A DNA stretch of 40,927 nt from Planctomycetota bacterium (GTDB lineage Bacteria > Planctomycetota > UBA11346): positions 1-40,927 of the forward strand of contig JALHRW010000020.1 of NCBI GenBank assembly GCA_022841245.1, read 5' to 3'. The notes beneath the pieces were generated by a model. That model did no database searches. It saw only the letters and a program-made list of their open reading frames with translations, and was not told the origin of the DNA. Shown here piece after piece: positions 8,655-16,772 of the stretch. Position 1 is the stretch's first letter. Every line of letters starts with the position of its first letter. Both the position numbers and the translations under genes were made by a program.

Positions 8655-9137
8655 TCAATCGATGGTGATGCCCAGCTTGGACATGACGGTGCGCTGCACC
8701 GCCCACATCGCTTCGCGATCGGCATCCTCGATGTCGTCGTGGCCGAGCAGGTGCAAGGTGCCGTGCAGGACGTAGAGGGCGATCTCCTCGTCGACCGGCC
8801 GGCTGCGCTGCTTCGCCACCCGCCGGGCGACCTCGATGCCGACCGCGAGATCGCCGAGGCGGACAAGGCCGCTCGCCGGGTCCGGAGCCCCGTCGGGGAA
8901 GCTCATCACGTCGGTCGGCGTCGGGTCGCCGAAGTGCTCGCGGTGCAGACGGATGCTCTCGGCATCATCGACCACCAGGACGCACAGACTGCGCTTGCGC
9001 AGGCGGTCCATCGCCAGTGCTGCATCAACGGCACGCTGGGCCAGCCCGCGGGCCGTCTCTCCGGCATCCTCACCCGCCCATTCGATCAGGCAGCGCGGAC
9101 CCCGGACCCCGGACCCCGGACCCCGGACCCTGCTCAT
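8655..9137 (-). CDS. ybeY: Endoribonuclease YbeY
   Basis: 160 residues. The conserved PTDVMSFP box (residues 74-81) and the metal-site motif HGTLHLLGHDD (125-135) identify the 16S rRNA-processing and quality-control endonuclease YbeY. In the usual motif the third zinc ligand is His; here that position is Asp135, with His125 and His129 kept. Asp can bind zinc, so the protein may still be active. The ATG overlaps the stop of prfC (ATGA), arguing for this start, yet residues 3-14 are encoded by a GGACCCC tandem repeat and have no place in the family. The conserved part begins around Cys16. Translation is probably coupled to prfC. Confidence 0.9.
   Translation of the reverse strand: MSRVRGPGSGVRGPRCLIEWAGEDAGETARGLAQRAVDAALAMDRLRKRSLCVLVVDDAESIRLHREHFGDPTPTDVMSFPDGAPDPASGLVRLGDLAVGIEVARRVAKQRSRPVDEEIALYVLHGTLHLLGHDDIEDADREAMWAVQRTVMSKLGITID
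9097..9130. repeat. GGACCCC heptamer tandem repeat inside the ybeY 5' end
   Basis: Just under five perfect tandem copies of the 7-bp unit GGACCCC lie at 9097-9130. Read in ybeY they add a Gly/Arg/Pro/Val-rich stretch directly after the first two codons. Since 7 is not a multiple of 3, any change in copy number would shift the ybeY frame. Confidence 0.85.
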
Positions 9138-10738
9138 GCGAAATCGAGCAGCTGGAAGTCAGGGTTCTGCCGCAGGCAGTATTGGCGGTCCCACTCGCTG
9201 GGGAACAGCACGACGATGCGGCCGCGCGCGTCCTTGGCGACCTGCGAGCCCGGGGTCGGCTTGAACTGCGTGATGTCGCCCTGCAGCCATCCGCTGCAGG
9301 CGTACGGCAGCGGCGAGAGCAGCGTCTCGACGTTCCACTCGTCCTTGAGGCGGTACTGCAGCACCTCGAACTGGAGGCGGCCGACCGCGGCGATGAACGG
9401 ATTGGCGATCGGATTGTCGTAGCTGCGCAGCACCTGCACCGCGCCCTCGCCGGCCAGCGTCTCCATGCCCTTGTCGAAGCCCTTGCGCTTGGTCAGGTCG
9501 GCCGGCTCGATGCGGGCGAAGTGCTCGGGCGGGAACTGCGGCAGCGGCTGGTGCTCGAAGCCGGCCTTCACCGCCAAGGTGTCGCCGATGGCGAAGCCGG
9601 CGTTGATCAGGCCGACGACGTCGCCAGGGAAGGCCTCATCCAGCGTGTTGCGGTCACGCGCCACCAGGGTCTGCGGCCGCGACAGGCGCACCTCGCGCAG
9701 CACGGCGCCGGCGCGCACGTGCTTGACCACCAGATCGCGCTCGAAGCGGCCGCTGCAGATGCGGATGAACGCCATCTGGTCGCGGTGCTTGGGATTCATG
9801 TTGGCCTGGATCTTGAACACGTAGGCCGAGAACGGCGCCGACGGTTCGACCGATTCGCTGCCGGCGGCGGTGATGACCTCGCGCGAGCTGGGTGGCGGGG
9901 CCAGCTCGACGAAGGCGTCGAAGAATGGCTCGATGCCGAAGTTGGTCAGGGCCGAGCCGAAGAACACCGGGGTGATGCGGCTGCCGAGGAAGGCCTCGCG
10001 CGAGAAGGGATTGCCGGCGACCTCCAGCATCTCCAGATCCTCGGCCAGCTGCTTGCGTTGCTCGGGCTGGATCGCCGCCTGGGCCTCGGGCGAGTCGAGC
10101 GGCACCTTGCGCATCTCGGCGCGACGGGCGCCGCCGAACGAGGTCTTCTCGAACAGGGCCAGCTCGCGGGTGGCGCGCTCGGCCACGCCGACGAACTCGC
10201 GCCCGCTGCCGATCGGCCAGTTGATCGCGCTGGCCTGGATGCCCAGCACCTCCTCGACCTCCGCCATCAGCTCGAGCGGACTGCGCGAGGGCAGGTCGAG
10301 CTTGTTGATGAAGGTCAGCACCGGGATGCCGCGCAGCTTGCACACCGCGAACAGCTTGCGCGTCTGCGTCTCGACGCCCTTGGCCGCGTCGAGCACCATG
10401 ATGGCGCAGTCGGCAGCGGTCAGGGTGCGGTAGGTGTCGGCGGAGAAGTCCTGGTGGCCCGGCGTGTCGAGCACATTGATGACGTGGCCGTGGTATTCGA
10501 ACTGCATCGCCGACGAGGTGATCGAGATGCCGCGCTCCTGCTCCATCGACATCCAGTCGGAGGTCGCCAGCTTGCCGCCCTTGCGGTTCTTGACCATGCC
10601 GGCGGTACGCAGCAGGCCGGAATACAGCAGCAACTTCTCGGTCAGCGTGGTCTTGCCGGCGTCGGGGTGGCTGATGATGGCGAAGGTCCGCCGGCGGGCG
10701 GTTTCGCGGACGAGGATGGGGTCGGAGGCGGAATCCAT
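9134..10738 (-). CDS. prfC: Peptide chain release factor 3 (RF3)
   Basis: 534 residues from ATG 10738. The GTPase domain has G1 SHPDAGKTT (23-31), the EQERGISI switch I end (66-73), DTPGH (91-95) and NKLD (145-148), followed by beta-barrel domains with the RF3-type insert and end. The family GTPase removes RF1/RF2 from the ribosome after peptide release; the long continuous match from MEQERGIS to the RLQFEVLQYRL segment separates RF3 from EF-G and LepA. An upstream in-frame ATG at 10825 would add 29 Arg/Pro-rich residues not found in the family. The stop overlaps ybeY. Confidence 0.95.
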   Translation of the reverse strand: MDSASDPILVRETARRRTFAIISHPDAGKTTLTEKLLLYSGLLRTAGMVKNRKGGKLATSDWMSMEQERGISITSSAMQFEYHGHVINVLDTPGHQDFSADTYRTLTAADCAIMVLDAAKGVETQTRKLFAVCKLRGIPVLTFINKLDLPSRSPLELMAEVEEVLGIQASAINWPIGSGREFVGVAERATRELALFEKTSFGGARRAEMRKVPLDSPEAQAAIQPEQRKQLAEDLEMLEVAGNPFSREAFLGSRITPVFFGSALTNFGIEPFFDAFVELAPPPSSREVITAAGSESVEPSAPFSAYVFKIQANMNPKHRDQMAFIRICSGRFERDLVVKHVRAGAVLREVRLSRPQTLVARDRNTLDEAFPGDVVGLINAGFAIGDTLAVKAGFEHQPLPQFPPEHFARIEPADLTKRKGFDKGMETLAGEGAVQVLRSYDNPIANPFIAAVGRLQFEVLQYRLKDEWNVETLLSPLPYACSGWLQGDITQFKPTPGSQVAKDARGRIVVLFPSEWDRQYCLRQNPDFQLLDFA

Positions 10739-10893
10739 GGCGGCGCGGGGGCGTACCCTGCCGCCGCCCCGGCCGCTGTCGAGCGGCAGGCGCCGGCGTG
10801 CGCACGCCGGCACGGCCGTGCGCACCTGCGCATGCAGCCTGCTCTCGCAGGCGACCGCCGCTTGCGCAACATGGCAGGCAGATCGGAGGAGCC

Positions 10894-11046
10894 ATGGACA
10901 CCAGCCGCATGCCCGTGATGAGCGAAGCCCGCCGCCTGGGACTGGCGATGCTGCTCGGCCAGCGACGGGCCGACGACCTGCTGGCCTACCGGGTGGCCCA
11001 GCGCCTCGGCGCCAGCGCGCCGCAGGCCCGCGTCCGCGCCGCTTGA
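10894..11046 (+). CDS. Possible small protein, 50 residues
   Basis: ATG 10894 is preceded at a good distance by CGGAGGAG, one of the better Shine-Dalgarno sequences in the window. The product is basic, opening MDTSRMPVMSEARRLG and containing an amphipathic helix (LLGQRRADDLLAYRVAQRL). It is divergent from prfC and converges on the next gene, ending 2 bp from that stop. No family is recognised. The ribosome-binding site is the main support. Confidence 0.45.
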   Translation: MDTSRMPVMSEARRLGLAMLLGQRRADDLLAYRVAQRLGASAPQARVRAA

Positions 11047-11047
11047 A

Positions 11048-11323
11048 TCACTCCGGCACGATCCCGTCGAGGCGCTCTCGGCGCTGGCGCTCGAAGCGGT
11101 CCGCCGACTCATGCGCGCGTTCGAGCACGTAGACGATGCCGCGGATGGCCAGCCACACCGCCACGATGGCACACACGGCGAAAACGATCCAGAAGCGGCG
11201 GGTGTGCCGCCGCGCCTTCAGTTTGAGGTTGCTGTCGAGATGCGCTCGGCCGGCCTGCACCAGCTCTTCGCGGCCGTAGGCTTCGTAAAGCTCCTGGAAC
11301 CCATCTTTCGGATCCTTGGCCAC
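11048..11323 (-). CDS. Small single-pass membrane protein
   Basis: 91 residues: an acidic/polar N-terminal part (MAKDPKDGFQELYEAYGREE), a basic stretch (KLKARRHTRR), one clear membrane helix at about residues 44-68 (FWIVFAVCAIVAVWLAIRGI), and a charged helical tail of about 20 residues. The basic stretch before the helix predicts a cytoplasmic N-terminus. Function is unknown. It is followed upstream on the same strand by another small helical protein gene, 40 bp away. Confidence 0.7.
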   Translation of the reverse strand: MAKDPKDGFQELYEAYGREELVQAGRAHLDSNLKLKARRHTRRFWIVFAVCAIVAVWLAIRGIVYVLERAHESADRFERQRRERLDGIVPE

Positions 11324-11363
11324 GCTAACAGTGTAGCCCGGCCGTTGCCCGGGCCAAACGCCA

Positions 11364-11555
11364 TCATTTGCGGCCGACGCGACCTATCTCGCTCTTCAGC
11401 TGGCGCATCTTGTTGAGCAGATCGTCGTTGGCGCGCTTGAGGAAGCGGAGCAGCGAGGCGACCTCGGGGGCGCTCAACTCGACCTTCTTTTCCAGCAGTT
11501 TCTGCGCTTCGTCGGGGGTGATCGCCGCGACGCCGTCCTGGGGGGAATCTTCCAT
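11364..11555 (-). CDS. Small helical protein, 63 residues
   Basis: The product opens MEDSPQDGV and is then nearly all helical: EAQKLLEKKVELSAPEV, a short turn, then SLLRFLKRANDDLLNKMRQL, a heptad-like helix able to dimerise. The frame, composition and absence of rare runs are consistent with a real gene. No family is recognised. It lies upstream of and in line with the small membrane protein at 11048, and may form a two-gene unit with it. Confidence 0.6.
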   Translation of the reverse strand: MEDSPQDGVAAITPDEAQKLLEKKVELSAPEVASLLRFLKRANDDLLNKMRQLKSEIGRVGRK

Positions 11556-11639
11556 GCCGGCAGCCTAGGCCATGGCTGGAAAAACCGGCATCCAATGCGG
11601 GCACGTTGCAGACGCGGGCAGCAGCCCAGGATCCCAGCC

Positions 11640-12008
11640 GTGGCCCGCCGACGCAACTCCTCCATCCGCCTGCCTGGCTGGCTGCGCCATCACCAGCTGC
11701 TCACCACCGAGGCCGTGCTGCTGATCGCCCTGGGCATGGAGCTGGTGCAACGCTGGGTCACCGGCCACCAGGACGTCCCCTGGTGGGTGAAGACCGCCGA
11801 GGTGATGGTGGTCAACGCCGGCATGCTCGGCGGCCTGCTGCTGATCCTGACCGCCTGGGCCAAGGGTTCGCTGTCGAGCGCCACCCGCGCGGTGCAGGCG
11901 GTGCCGCTGCCGGCCCCGCTGTTCCTCGTCCATCTCCTCGCCCTGGGTGGCATTTTCGTCGCGTACGCCTTCGTCTGGGATTTCTGGCCCCGCGGCCGGA
12001 TGCTCTGA
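11640..12008 (+). CDS. Small three-TM membrane protein, unknown
   Basis: GTG 11640 is preferred because AGGA lies at a suitable distance upstream and the protein then opens with a short basic segment (MARRRNSSIRLPGW). An ATG at 11595 would add 15 Arg-rich residues. Of 122 residues, three hydrophobic segments stand out: TTEAVLLIALGMELV, VVNAGMLGGLLLILTAW and FLVHLLALGGIFVAYAFVW. The positive-inside pattern puts the N-terminus in the cytosol. No family is recognised. It converges on the rhamnosidase gene, 6 bp between stops. Confidence 0.65.
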   Translation: MARRRNSSIRLPGWLRHHQLLTTEAVLLIALGMELVQRWVTGHQDVPWWVKTAEVMVVNAGMLGGLLLILTAWAKGSLSSATRAVQAVPLPAPLFLVHLLALGGIFVAYAFVWDFWPRGRML

Positions 12009-12014
12009 GGCGGC

Positions 12015-14477
12015 TCAGCAGGCCAGCGAAAGCGAGTCCCCCGGTGCGGCCATGCGCACACTGCCGTCTGCTGCGATGATCCGTCCGCATCCGACGCCTG
12101 CCGGCACCTGCACGGTCATCCGACGCGCAACGCCTGTGCCGGTCGTGCGGATGCAGAAGGCGCCGCCGACGGTATGCGCATCGAGCGACAGGTCGCCGAG
12201 ATCGACCAGGCGGGGGCACAGGTCCCAGGTCGCGAAGCCGGGAGCGGTCGGACGCAGGCCGACGAGGTCCTGGATCAGGGTGTTGAATACCGCCACCGGG
12301 CAGTGGCTCCACTCCTGGACGCCGTCCGGACTGGCGTCCCAGTCCTCCTGCAGGGTGGTGTTGGCGAGCACGCTCGGCAGCACCGCCCAACGCGAACGCA
12401 GCTCATCCACCACCACCTCGGGGCGGCCGACCGCGACCAGCGCCGATGTGCGCCAGCCCGCGTTGGCCGGATAGGAGCGTCCGCAGCGTTCCGGCATGGT
12501 GGCCAGCTCGTTGGCGATGGCGGACCTGTCGCCGTCCGGAACCAGTCCGTGCAGCACGGCGGTGGCCAGGCTGCGGTCGTGGGTGCGCGGGGTCCCCTCT
12601 TCGCCCAACCACGGCCGATTGTCGATGAACAACCGCGCTGCCGGATCCCAGAAAGCAGCAACCGTCGCTGCCAGCAGCCGGTCGGCGAGGGTGATGGAGC
12701 GCTGCGCCACCGCCGGCTCGGCGAAGGCGTGCGCCAACGGCGCCAGCGCATCGCGCAGCATGGCGATGGCGTAGAGGTTGAACGCACAGCGCTTGTGCCG
12801 CTGCCTGGCGAAGCCGCAGTGGTCGATCCAGACCGATGGCGTGCCGAGATCCTCGACCGGCAGCAGACCGTCGTCGCGCACCAGGGCTTCGAGATAGCCG
12901 AGCTGACGGACCAACCGCGGCCACGCCTCGCGGCTCGCTTCCAGGTCGCCGGTCTCCATCCAGTGGCGCTGGTGGTCGAAGACGAAGCCGATGCCGTGAT
13001 CGAGGATCGGACCCCAGCGGGTCAGGCCGAGCTGGCGCTGTGCGATGCGGTTGAGCCGGTCGTAGGCTGGCCAGCAATCGAGGAAGTAGCCGTCCGCCGT
13101 CTGCCCCTCGGAGAAGGTGCGGAGGAAGCGTGCCGGCAGGGACCATTCGCCGAAGAGATGGCGGATGGTGGTCAGCTGGTGCCCGACATCGCCGCTGTAC
13201 TGCTGGCGCTCGCGTCCCGCGCCATCGACCACCAGGTCGTGGGCGCTGTTGTGCAGGGTGTTGATCACGGCGGCGAACAGGCGGTCGAGGGCCGGCTCGG
13301 CGCTGCGCAGCACCGGCTGCTGCGGCCACGGGAAGCGACGCCGGCGCAGACCGCAGCGGCGCACCAGCACCGCGCCATCGGGACTGCGTACATGCAGCTG
13401 GATCCAGCGGCAGCTCTCGAAATCGAACGGCTCGAACGCCTGCTGGCCGCCGCGGCAGGTCAGGCGCGACCAGGCATGGAACTGCGTTTCCAGCCAGGCC
13501 GGGCCGTGCACCGGATCATGGCTTTCCTGGGTGATCAGTTCGATGATCGCGCCAGCTGGCGCATCGACCTCGATCTGTGGCCAGCCCAGGGCCTGCTCGG
13601 GCAAGGCGAAGGTGAGGAAGCGGCCCTCGCCGGCGGCGGTGGCCGGCAGCAGCCAACCGTCAGCGCCGCGTTCCGGTACCGCTCCGCGCACGACTTCGAG
13701 CGAACCGGGGATACGGAACTCGAACCAGTCATCCGGATGGCGCAGCCACTGCACCGTGCCGGCCTCGACCAGTCCCGCGTCGACCAGTTGCGTCTCCTGG
13801 AGCAGCGGGATGCAGCGCCGACGCAGGCGCAATGGCACCAGGGCCCCCTCCTCCTGCGGCGGTGAGGCGTCGTACTGGTAGTCGCGTGCCCCGGCGGCCA
13901 GCGCAGGCCGGTCGGCGCGACCGGGCAGTACGGCGGCGGCGCACCAGCCGCTATCATCGAAACCGGCCGCCAGCCAGCCGGCGGGATGCAGCCGGCTGTC
14001 GACGATCTCCTGCAGCGCGCGCAGGTACCAGCGCTTGTAGCGCCCTGGCGTCCACGCGCGATCGACCTGGCAGCGCCAGGACGCGTCGCTGCACATGGTC
14101 TGCACGCGCCCGCCGCTCCCGTGCAGGTCGATCCGCAGCAGCAACCCCGGGCTGCCGCCTGGCCAGGTGCCGTCGCCGGTGCCGTAGTACAGCACGGCTA
14201 TGGCCAGGACGTTCCGGCCCTGGACGAGGTACGGCCTGAGATCGAGCGGATCAGCCTCCTGGCTGCGCGGATCGCTCGCCGCAGGCCCCCACTGCACCCG
14301 CCGGCCATTCACCGTCAGCAGGTAGCGGCTGTCCGCGACGACCCAGCCGGTGGCGGATTCCAGTGGAAAATCCATGACGAATTCCCGCCTGAACAGCACC
14401 ATGGTGTTCTGCAAGGTGCGCTGGCAGGGCAGCCAGATCCAGCGTGCCGGGGCGAGATCGAGAGCGTCATCGGTCAT
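12015..14477 (-). CDS. GH78-like alpha-L-rhamnosidase
   Basis: 820 residues from ATG 14477 (the upstream ATG 14528 would add 17). Two beta-sandwich parts (about 10-380) contain the typical WVVADSRYLLTVNG strand pair. An (alpha/alpha)6 barrel (about 390-740) and a C-terminal beta domain follow. The barrel start has the GH78 acid region: VVDGAGRERQQYSGD with Glu423 where the general acid lies and Asp430 downstream. Glu711 in TTLQEDW is the candidate second carboxylate, followed by EWSHCPVAVFNTL, the counterpart of the SLNH-type helix. Such enzymes release terminal L-rhamnose from plant or microbial glycans. No signal peptide is seen, so the substrate would be an imported oligosaccharide. It is divergent from an AraC regulator, 68 bp apart. 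Confidence 0.8.
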   Translation of the reverse strand: MTDDALDLAPARWIWLPCQRTLQNTMVLFRREFVMDFPLESATGWVVADSRYLLTVNGRRVQWGPAASDPRSQEADPLDLRPYLVQGRNVLAIAVLYYGTGDGTWPGGSPGLLLRIDLHGSGGRVQTMCSDASWRCQVDRAWTPGRYKRWYLRALQEIVDSRLHPAGWLAAGFDDSGWCAAAVLPGRADRPALAAGARDYQYDASPPQEEGALVPLRLRRRCIPLLQETQLVDAGLVEAGTVQWLRHPDDWFEFRIPGSLEVVRGAVPERGADGWLLPATAAGEGRFLTFALPEQALGWPQIEVDAPAGAIIELITQESHDPVHGPAWLETQFHAWSRLTCRGGQQAFEPFDFESCRWIQLHVRSPDGAVLVRRCGLRRRRFPWPQQPVLRSAEPALDRLFAAVINTLHNSAHDLVVDGAGRERQQYSGDVGHQLTTIRHLFGEWSLPARFLRTFSEGQTADGYFLDCWPAYDRLNRIAQRQLGLTRWGPILDHGIGFVFDHQRHWMETGDLEASREAWPRLVRQLGYLEALVRDDGLLPVEDLGTPSVWIDHCGFARQRHKRCAFNLYAIAMLRDALAPLAHAFAEPAVAQRSITLADRLLAATVAAFWDPAARLFIDNRPWLGEEGTPRTHDRSLATAVLHGLVPDGDRSAIANELATMPERCGRSYPANAGWRTSALVAVGRPEVVVDELRSRWAVLPSVLANTTLQEDWDASPDGVQEWSHCPVAVFNTLIQDLVGLRPTAPGFATWDLCPRLVDLGDLSLDAHTVGGAFCIRTTGTGVARRMTVQVPAGVGCGRIIAADGSVRMAAPGDSLSLAC

Positions 14478-14545
14478 GATGCGAATGTCTGCTGGACCAG
14501 GCGGCAGGCCATGGACGATCCGAACCACCTGGACGTTCCGATCCC

Positions 14546-15433
14546 ATGCACACCGTCAGCATTCCTGCGGATCCGCCGTCGCCCTGGCTGCGCCTGGCCC
14601 ACCTCGCGCGCTATGACGCCCCTGGCCGGGCCGCAGGCCTGCGCCGCCTGGATGATTGGGAATTCTTCGTCGTCCTCGCCGGGACCACCTGGATGGCGAC
14701 CGCGGATGGCGGACGTACAGCCATGCCCGCCGGCAGCGTGGCGCTCATCCCACCCGGACTGGTCTTCGATTGGGGTCTGGAGCAGCACACGCATCTCGCC
14801 GTGCACTTCGACCTGCATGCCACAGGCGATGCCACCGGAGCAGCCATCACCTACCTGCCCGGCGCTTCCGAGGCCGGAATGGCGCGGGGCGTGCCGGTCT
14901 GGCGCCTACGCAGCACCGGCACGGCGATCGACCTCCCGCTGCTGCGCAGCGTCGGGCAGGCCGCGGCCTGGCGCGAGCGTTTCGCACCCCTGGTCCGGCT
15001 GTGGAGTCGGGGCGGGGCGCACAGCGTGGCCGATCGGCTGCGCGCTTCGGGCATCCTCGCCACCGCCCTGGCTGACTGGCTCGGCGCTGGCCGCGGCAAT
15101 GGGTCGACGCAGGGCGCCAGTCGGGTCCGCAGCCTGCTCGACGAGCTTGCCACCTCCCCGGTCGACCTGCACCTCGGCGTCGCGCAGCTCGCGCAGCGGT
15201 GCCGCATGGGCGAGGCGGCATTCCGCCGTGCCTTCCGGGCCGCAACCGGAGCCAGCCCGCGCCGCTGGCTGGAACGTCGCCGGGTCGAGGCTGTCCTCGG
15301 CATGCTCGCTGATCCGCGGGTCGCGGTGGCGCATGCAGCCCAGGTGGCCGGCTACGACGATCCCTTCCATTTCGCCAGGGTCGTCCGTCGGATCACCGGA
15401 TGCGCGCCCAGCGCTCTGCGACGGCCGGCCTGA
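14546..15433 (+). CDS. AraC-family transcriptional regulator
   Basis: 295 residues. The N-terminal half (10-115) is a cupin-like sensing domain with WEFFVVLAGTTWM, AMPAGSVALIPPG and LAVHFDLHA, the pattern of AraC sugar sensors. The C-terminal 100 residues hold the double helix-turn-helix: LHLGVAQLAQRCRMGEAAF and then VAHAAQVAGYDDPFHFARVV ending in the RITGCAPSALRR variant of the family's F-x-x-x-x-G-x-S-P-x-x-x-R ending. It is transcribed away from the GH78 gene, so local control of rhamnoside use is the simplest reading; that link is inferred. Confidence 0.9.
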   Translation: MHTVSIPADPPSPWLRLAHLARYDAPGRAAGLRRLDDWEFFVVLAGTTWMATADGGRTAMPAGSVALIPPGLVFDWGLEQHTHLAVHFDLHATGDATGAAITYLPGASEAGMARGVPVWRLRSTGTAIDLPLLRSVGQAAAWRERFAPLVRLWSRGGAHSVADRLRASGILATALADWLGAGRGNGSTQGASRVRSLLDELATSPVDLHLGVAQLAQRCRMGEAAFRRAFRAATGASPRRWLERRRVEAVLGMLADPRVAVAHAAQVAGYDDPFHFARVVRRITGCAPSALRRPA

Positions 15434-15478
15434 GTCAGTCGGCCGAGAATTCCACCCGCCATCTTGCGTCGGGCACAC

Positions 15479-16642
15479 CTACGGCTTGGTGAAGAGCTTG
15501 GCGAACCGGCCAGCGAGCGAAGCCTGCCCAGCGCCCGGTGCCGACGGGCGGGACGCGACATGTCGATGGTGGGCAGCCTGCAAATGGCTGAGCATGTAGA
15601 CCGCATTGCCAGCGACGTAGATGGTCGCCAGGCCTTCCTCCATGATGATGGTCGAGGCGCGTTTGGCGGAGAACCGGTAGGTGGCGTCGTCGCGCCGCAT
15701 CGGGATCGGCACCAGGCGGTCGGTCGGGGTCAGCTTCACCGCGGGATCGAGCGGACGGTCGAGCCTCCAGCCGCGCTCGCGCTTCGACCAGCAGACGGTG
15801 CCTGGCCCGTGCGGGGAGTCGCCCAGGACGTAGATCGGCTGGCCGCGCCGGTCCTGCAGGGTGTGGATGGCAGCATGATCGTAGACCTGTCCGCCCCATG
15901 AGCAGAACTTGCCGATGTCGGGCAGGTACTCGAGGTGGTCGGGGCAGATGCCCAGGGCCATGAAGGATTCGGCGGTCTCGCGCAGGACGCGCTGCAACGG
16001 GGTCTCCTCGGCTGCCTGCCGCAACTGCGCCGCCATGTACATCTCGATGGCAATGCGCTGCCGCACCCGCGCCGTCTCGCGACGCTCATGCTCGGCAGCG
16101 ACCGCGACGCGGGCCACCACGGCCTCGGCCTCGGCGTCGCGCTCCTGCCTGCCCGCCATGATCCGGGCCATGACCTCGGCATCGTGCGCGGCCGAGCCTT
16201 CGACGCTGAGGAACGAGAGCACGCCTTTGCGCGCCTGACTGGATTCGCTGCCGGAATCGTTGGGGGCCGCAACGGGAGGCCGGGCTCCGGACCCTTGGCC
16301 GAGCACCTGGTGGCCACCTGACGAGTGACCGGCTGCTGGACGGCCACCGGATGCCTGGCCGATCGTCTGGTGGCCACCAGAGGACTGGCCGATGGCCATA
16401 CGGCCTCCTGAGGCCTGGCCTGCGGCCTTGCGGGCAGCAGCGGCTGCCTCGGCGGCGGCTGCAGCCCGCCGGAGCGCATCCAGATCCGGCAGGTCGATCG
16501 GCAGCGAGGGCGCGTCGACCGGCCCGCTCGCCTCGCCGCCAGCCGGCGGAGCCGGAGGAAGCGACGCGCTGACCGAGTCCGGCAGCGGTGGCAGGGCGAT
16601 CGGCTGCGAGCCGCTGAGCGTCCGCTCCCGCTCATCTGGCAT
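15479..16642 (-). CDS. Unknown protein with Pro-rich N-terminus and decapeptide repeats
   Basis: 387 residues from ATG 16642; an in-frame ATG at 16792 would add 50 basic residues and overlap the divergent gene. The order is a Pro/Ser-rich disordered part (1-50), an Ala-rich helix (55-73), five decapeptide repeats of form xxGQxSGGxx (73-122), a Glu/Arg/Ala helical stretch (145-210), then a globular C-terminal region of about 150 residues with ALGICPDHLEYLPDIG and a Cys-containing strand CSWGGQVYDH. No TM helix, signal peptide or known motif. The architecture (flexible linker plus adapter-like domain) suggests a structural or scaffolding role, but I do not recognise it. Confidence 0.7.
   Translation of the reverse strand: MPDERERTLSGSQPIALPPLPDSVSASLPPAPPAGGEASGPVDAPSLPIDLPDLDALRRAAAAAEAAAAARKAAGQASGGRMAIGQSSGGHQTIGQASGGRPAAGHSSGGHQVLGQGSGARPPVAAPNDSGSESSQARKGVLSFLSVEGSAAHDAEVMARIMAGRQERDAEAEAVVARVAVAAEHERRETARVRQRIAIEMYMAAQLRQAAEETPLQRVLRETAESFMALGICPDHLEYLPDIGKFCSWGGQVYDHAAIHTLQDRRGQPIYVLGDSPHGPGTVCWSKRERGWRLDRPLDPAVKLTPTDRLVPIPMRRDDATYRFSAKRASTIIMEEGLATIYVAGNAVYMLSHLQAAHHRHVASRPSAPGAGQASLAGRFAKLFTKP
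16277..16426 (-). repeat. Five 30-bp coding repeats (Gly/Ser-rich decapeptides)
   Basis: The codons for residues 73-122 of the 15479-16642 gene form five in-frame 30-bp units: AAGQASGGRM, AIGQSSGGHQ, TIGQASGGRP, AAGHSSGGHQ, VLGQGSGARP. Odd and even units resemble each other more than their neighbours, suggesting duplication of a 60-bp block. Confidence 0.8.
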
Positions 16643-16772
16643 CGTCCACCTCGTGCCCGCGCCGAACAACCATGCCCGCACGTTAGCTCCTGGCGAGTGA
16701 TTGAGAAGCGGACACGGTGCAGCACGGTCCTGCGACTTGCGTCGACCGCACCCCACCCTCCGATCGCATCGC

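Noticed and set aside
11337..11353. GCCCGG/CCGGGC hairpin between two small genes as a terminator
   Set aside because: A 6-bp stem with no T-run on either strand; such stems are frequent at this GC content.
12174..13865. 563-residue plus-strand frame over the rhamnosidase gene
   Set aside because: Composition is that of an antisense shadow; the GH78-like protein is coherent over its full length.
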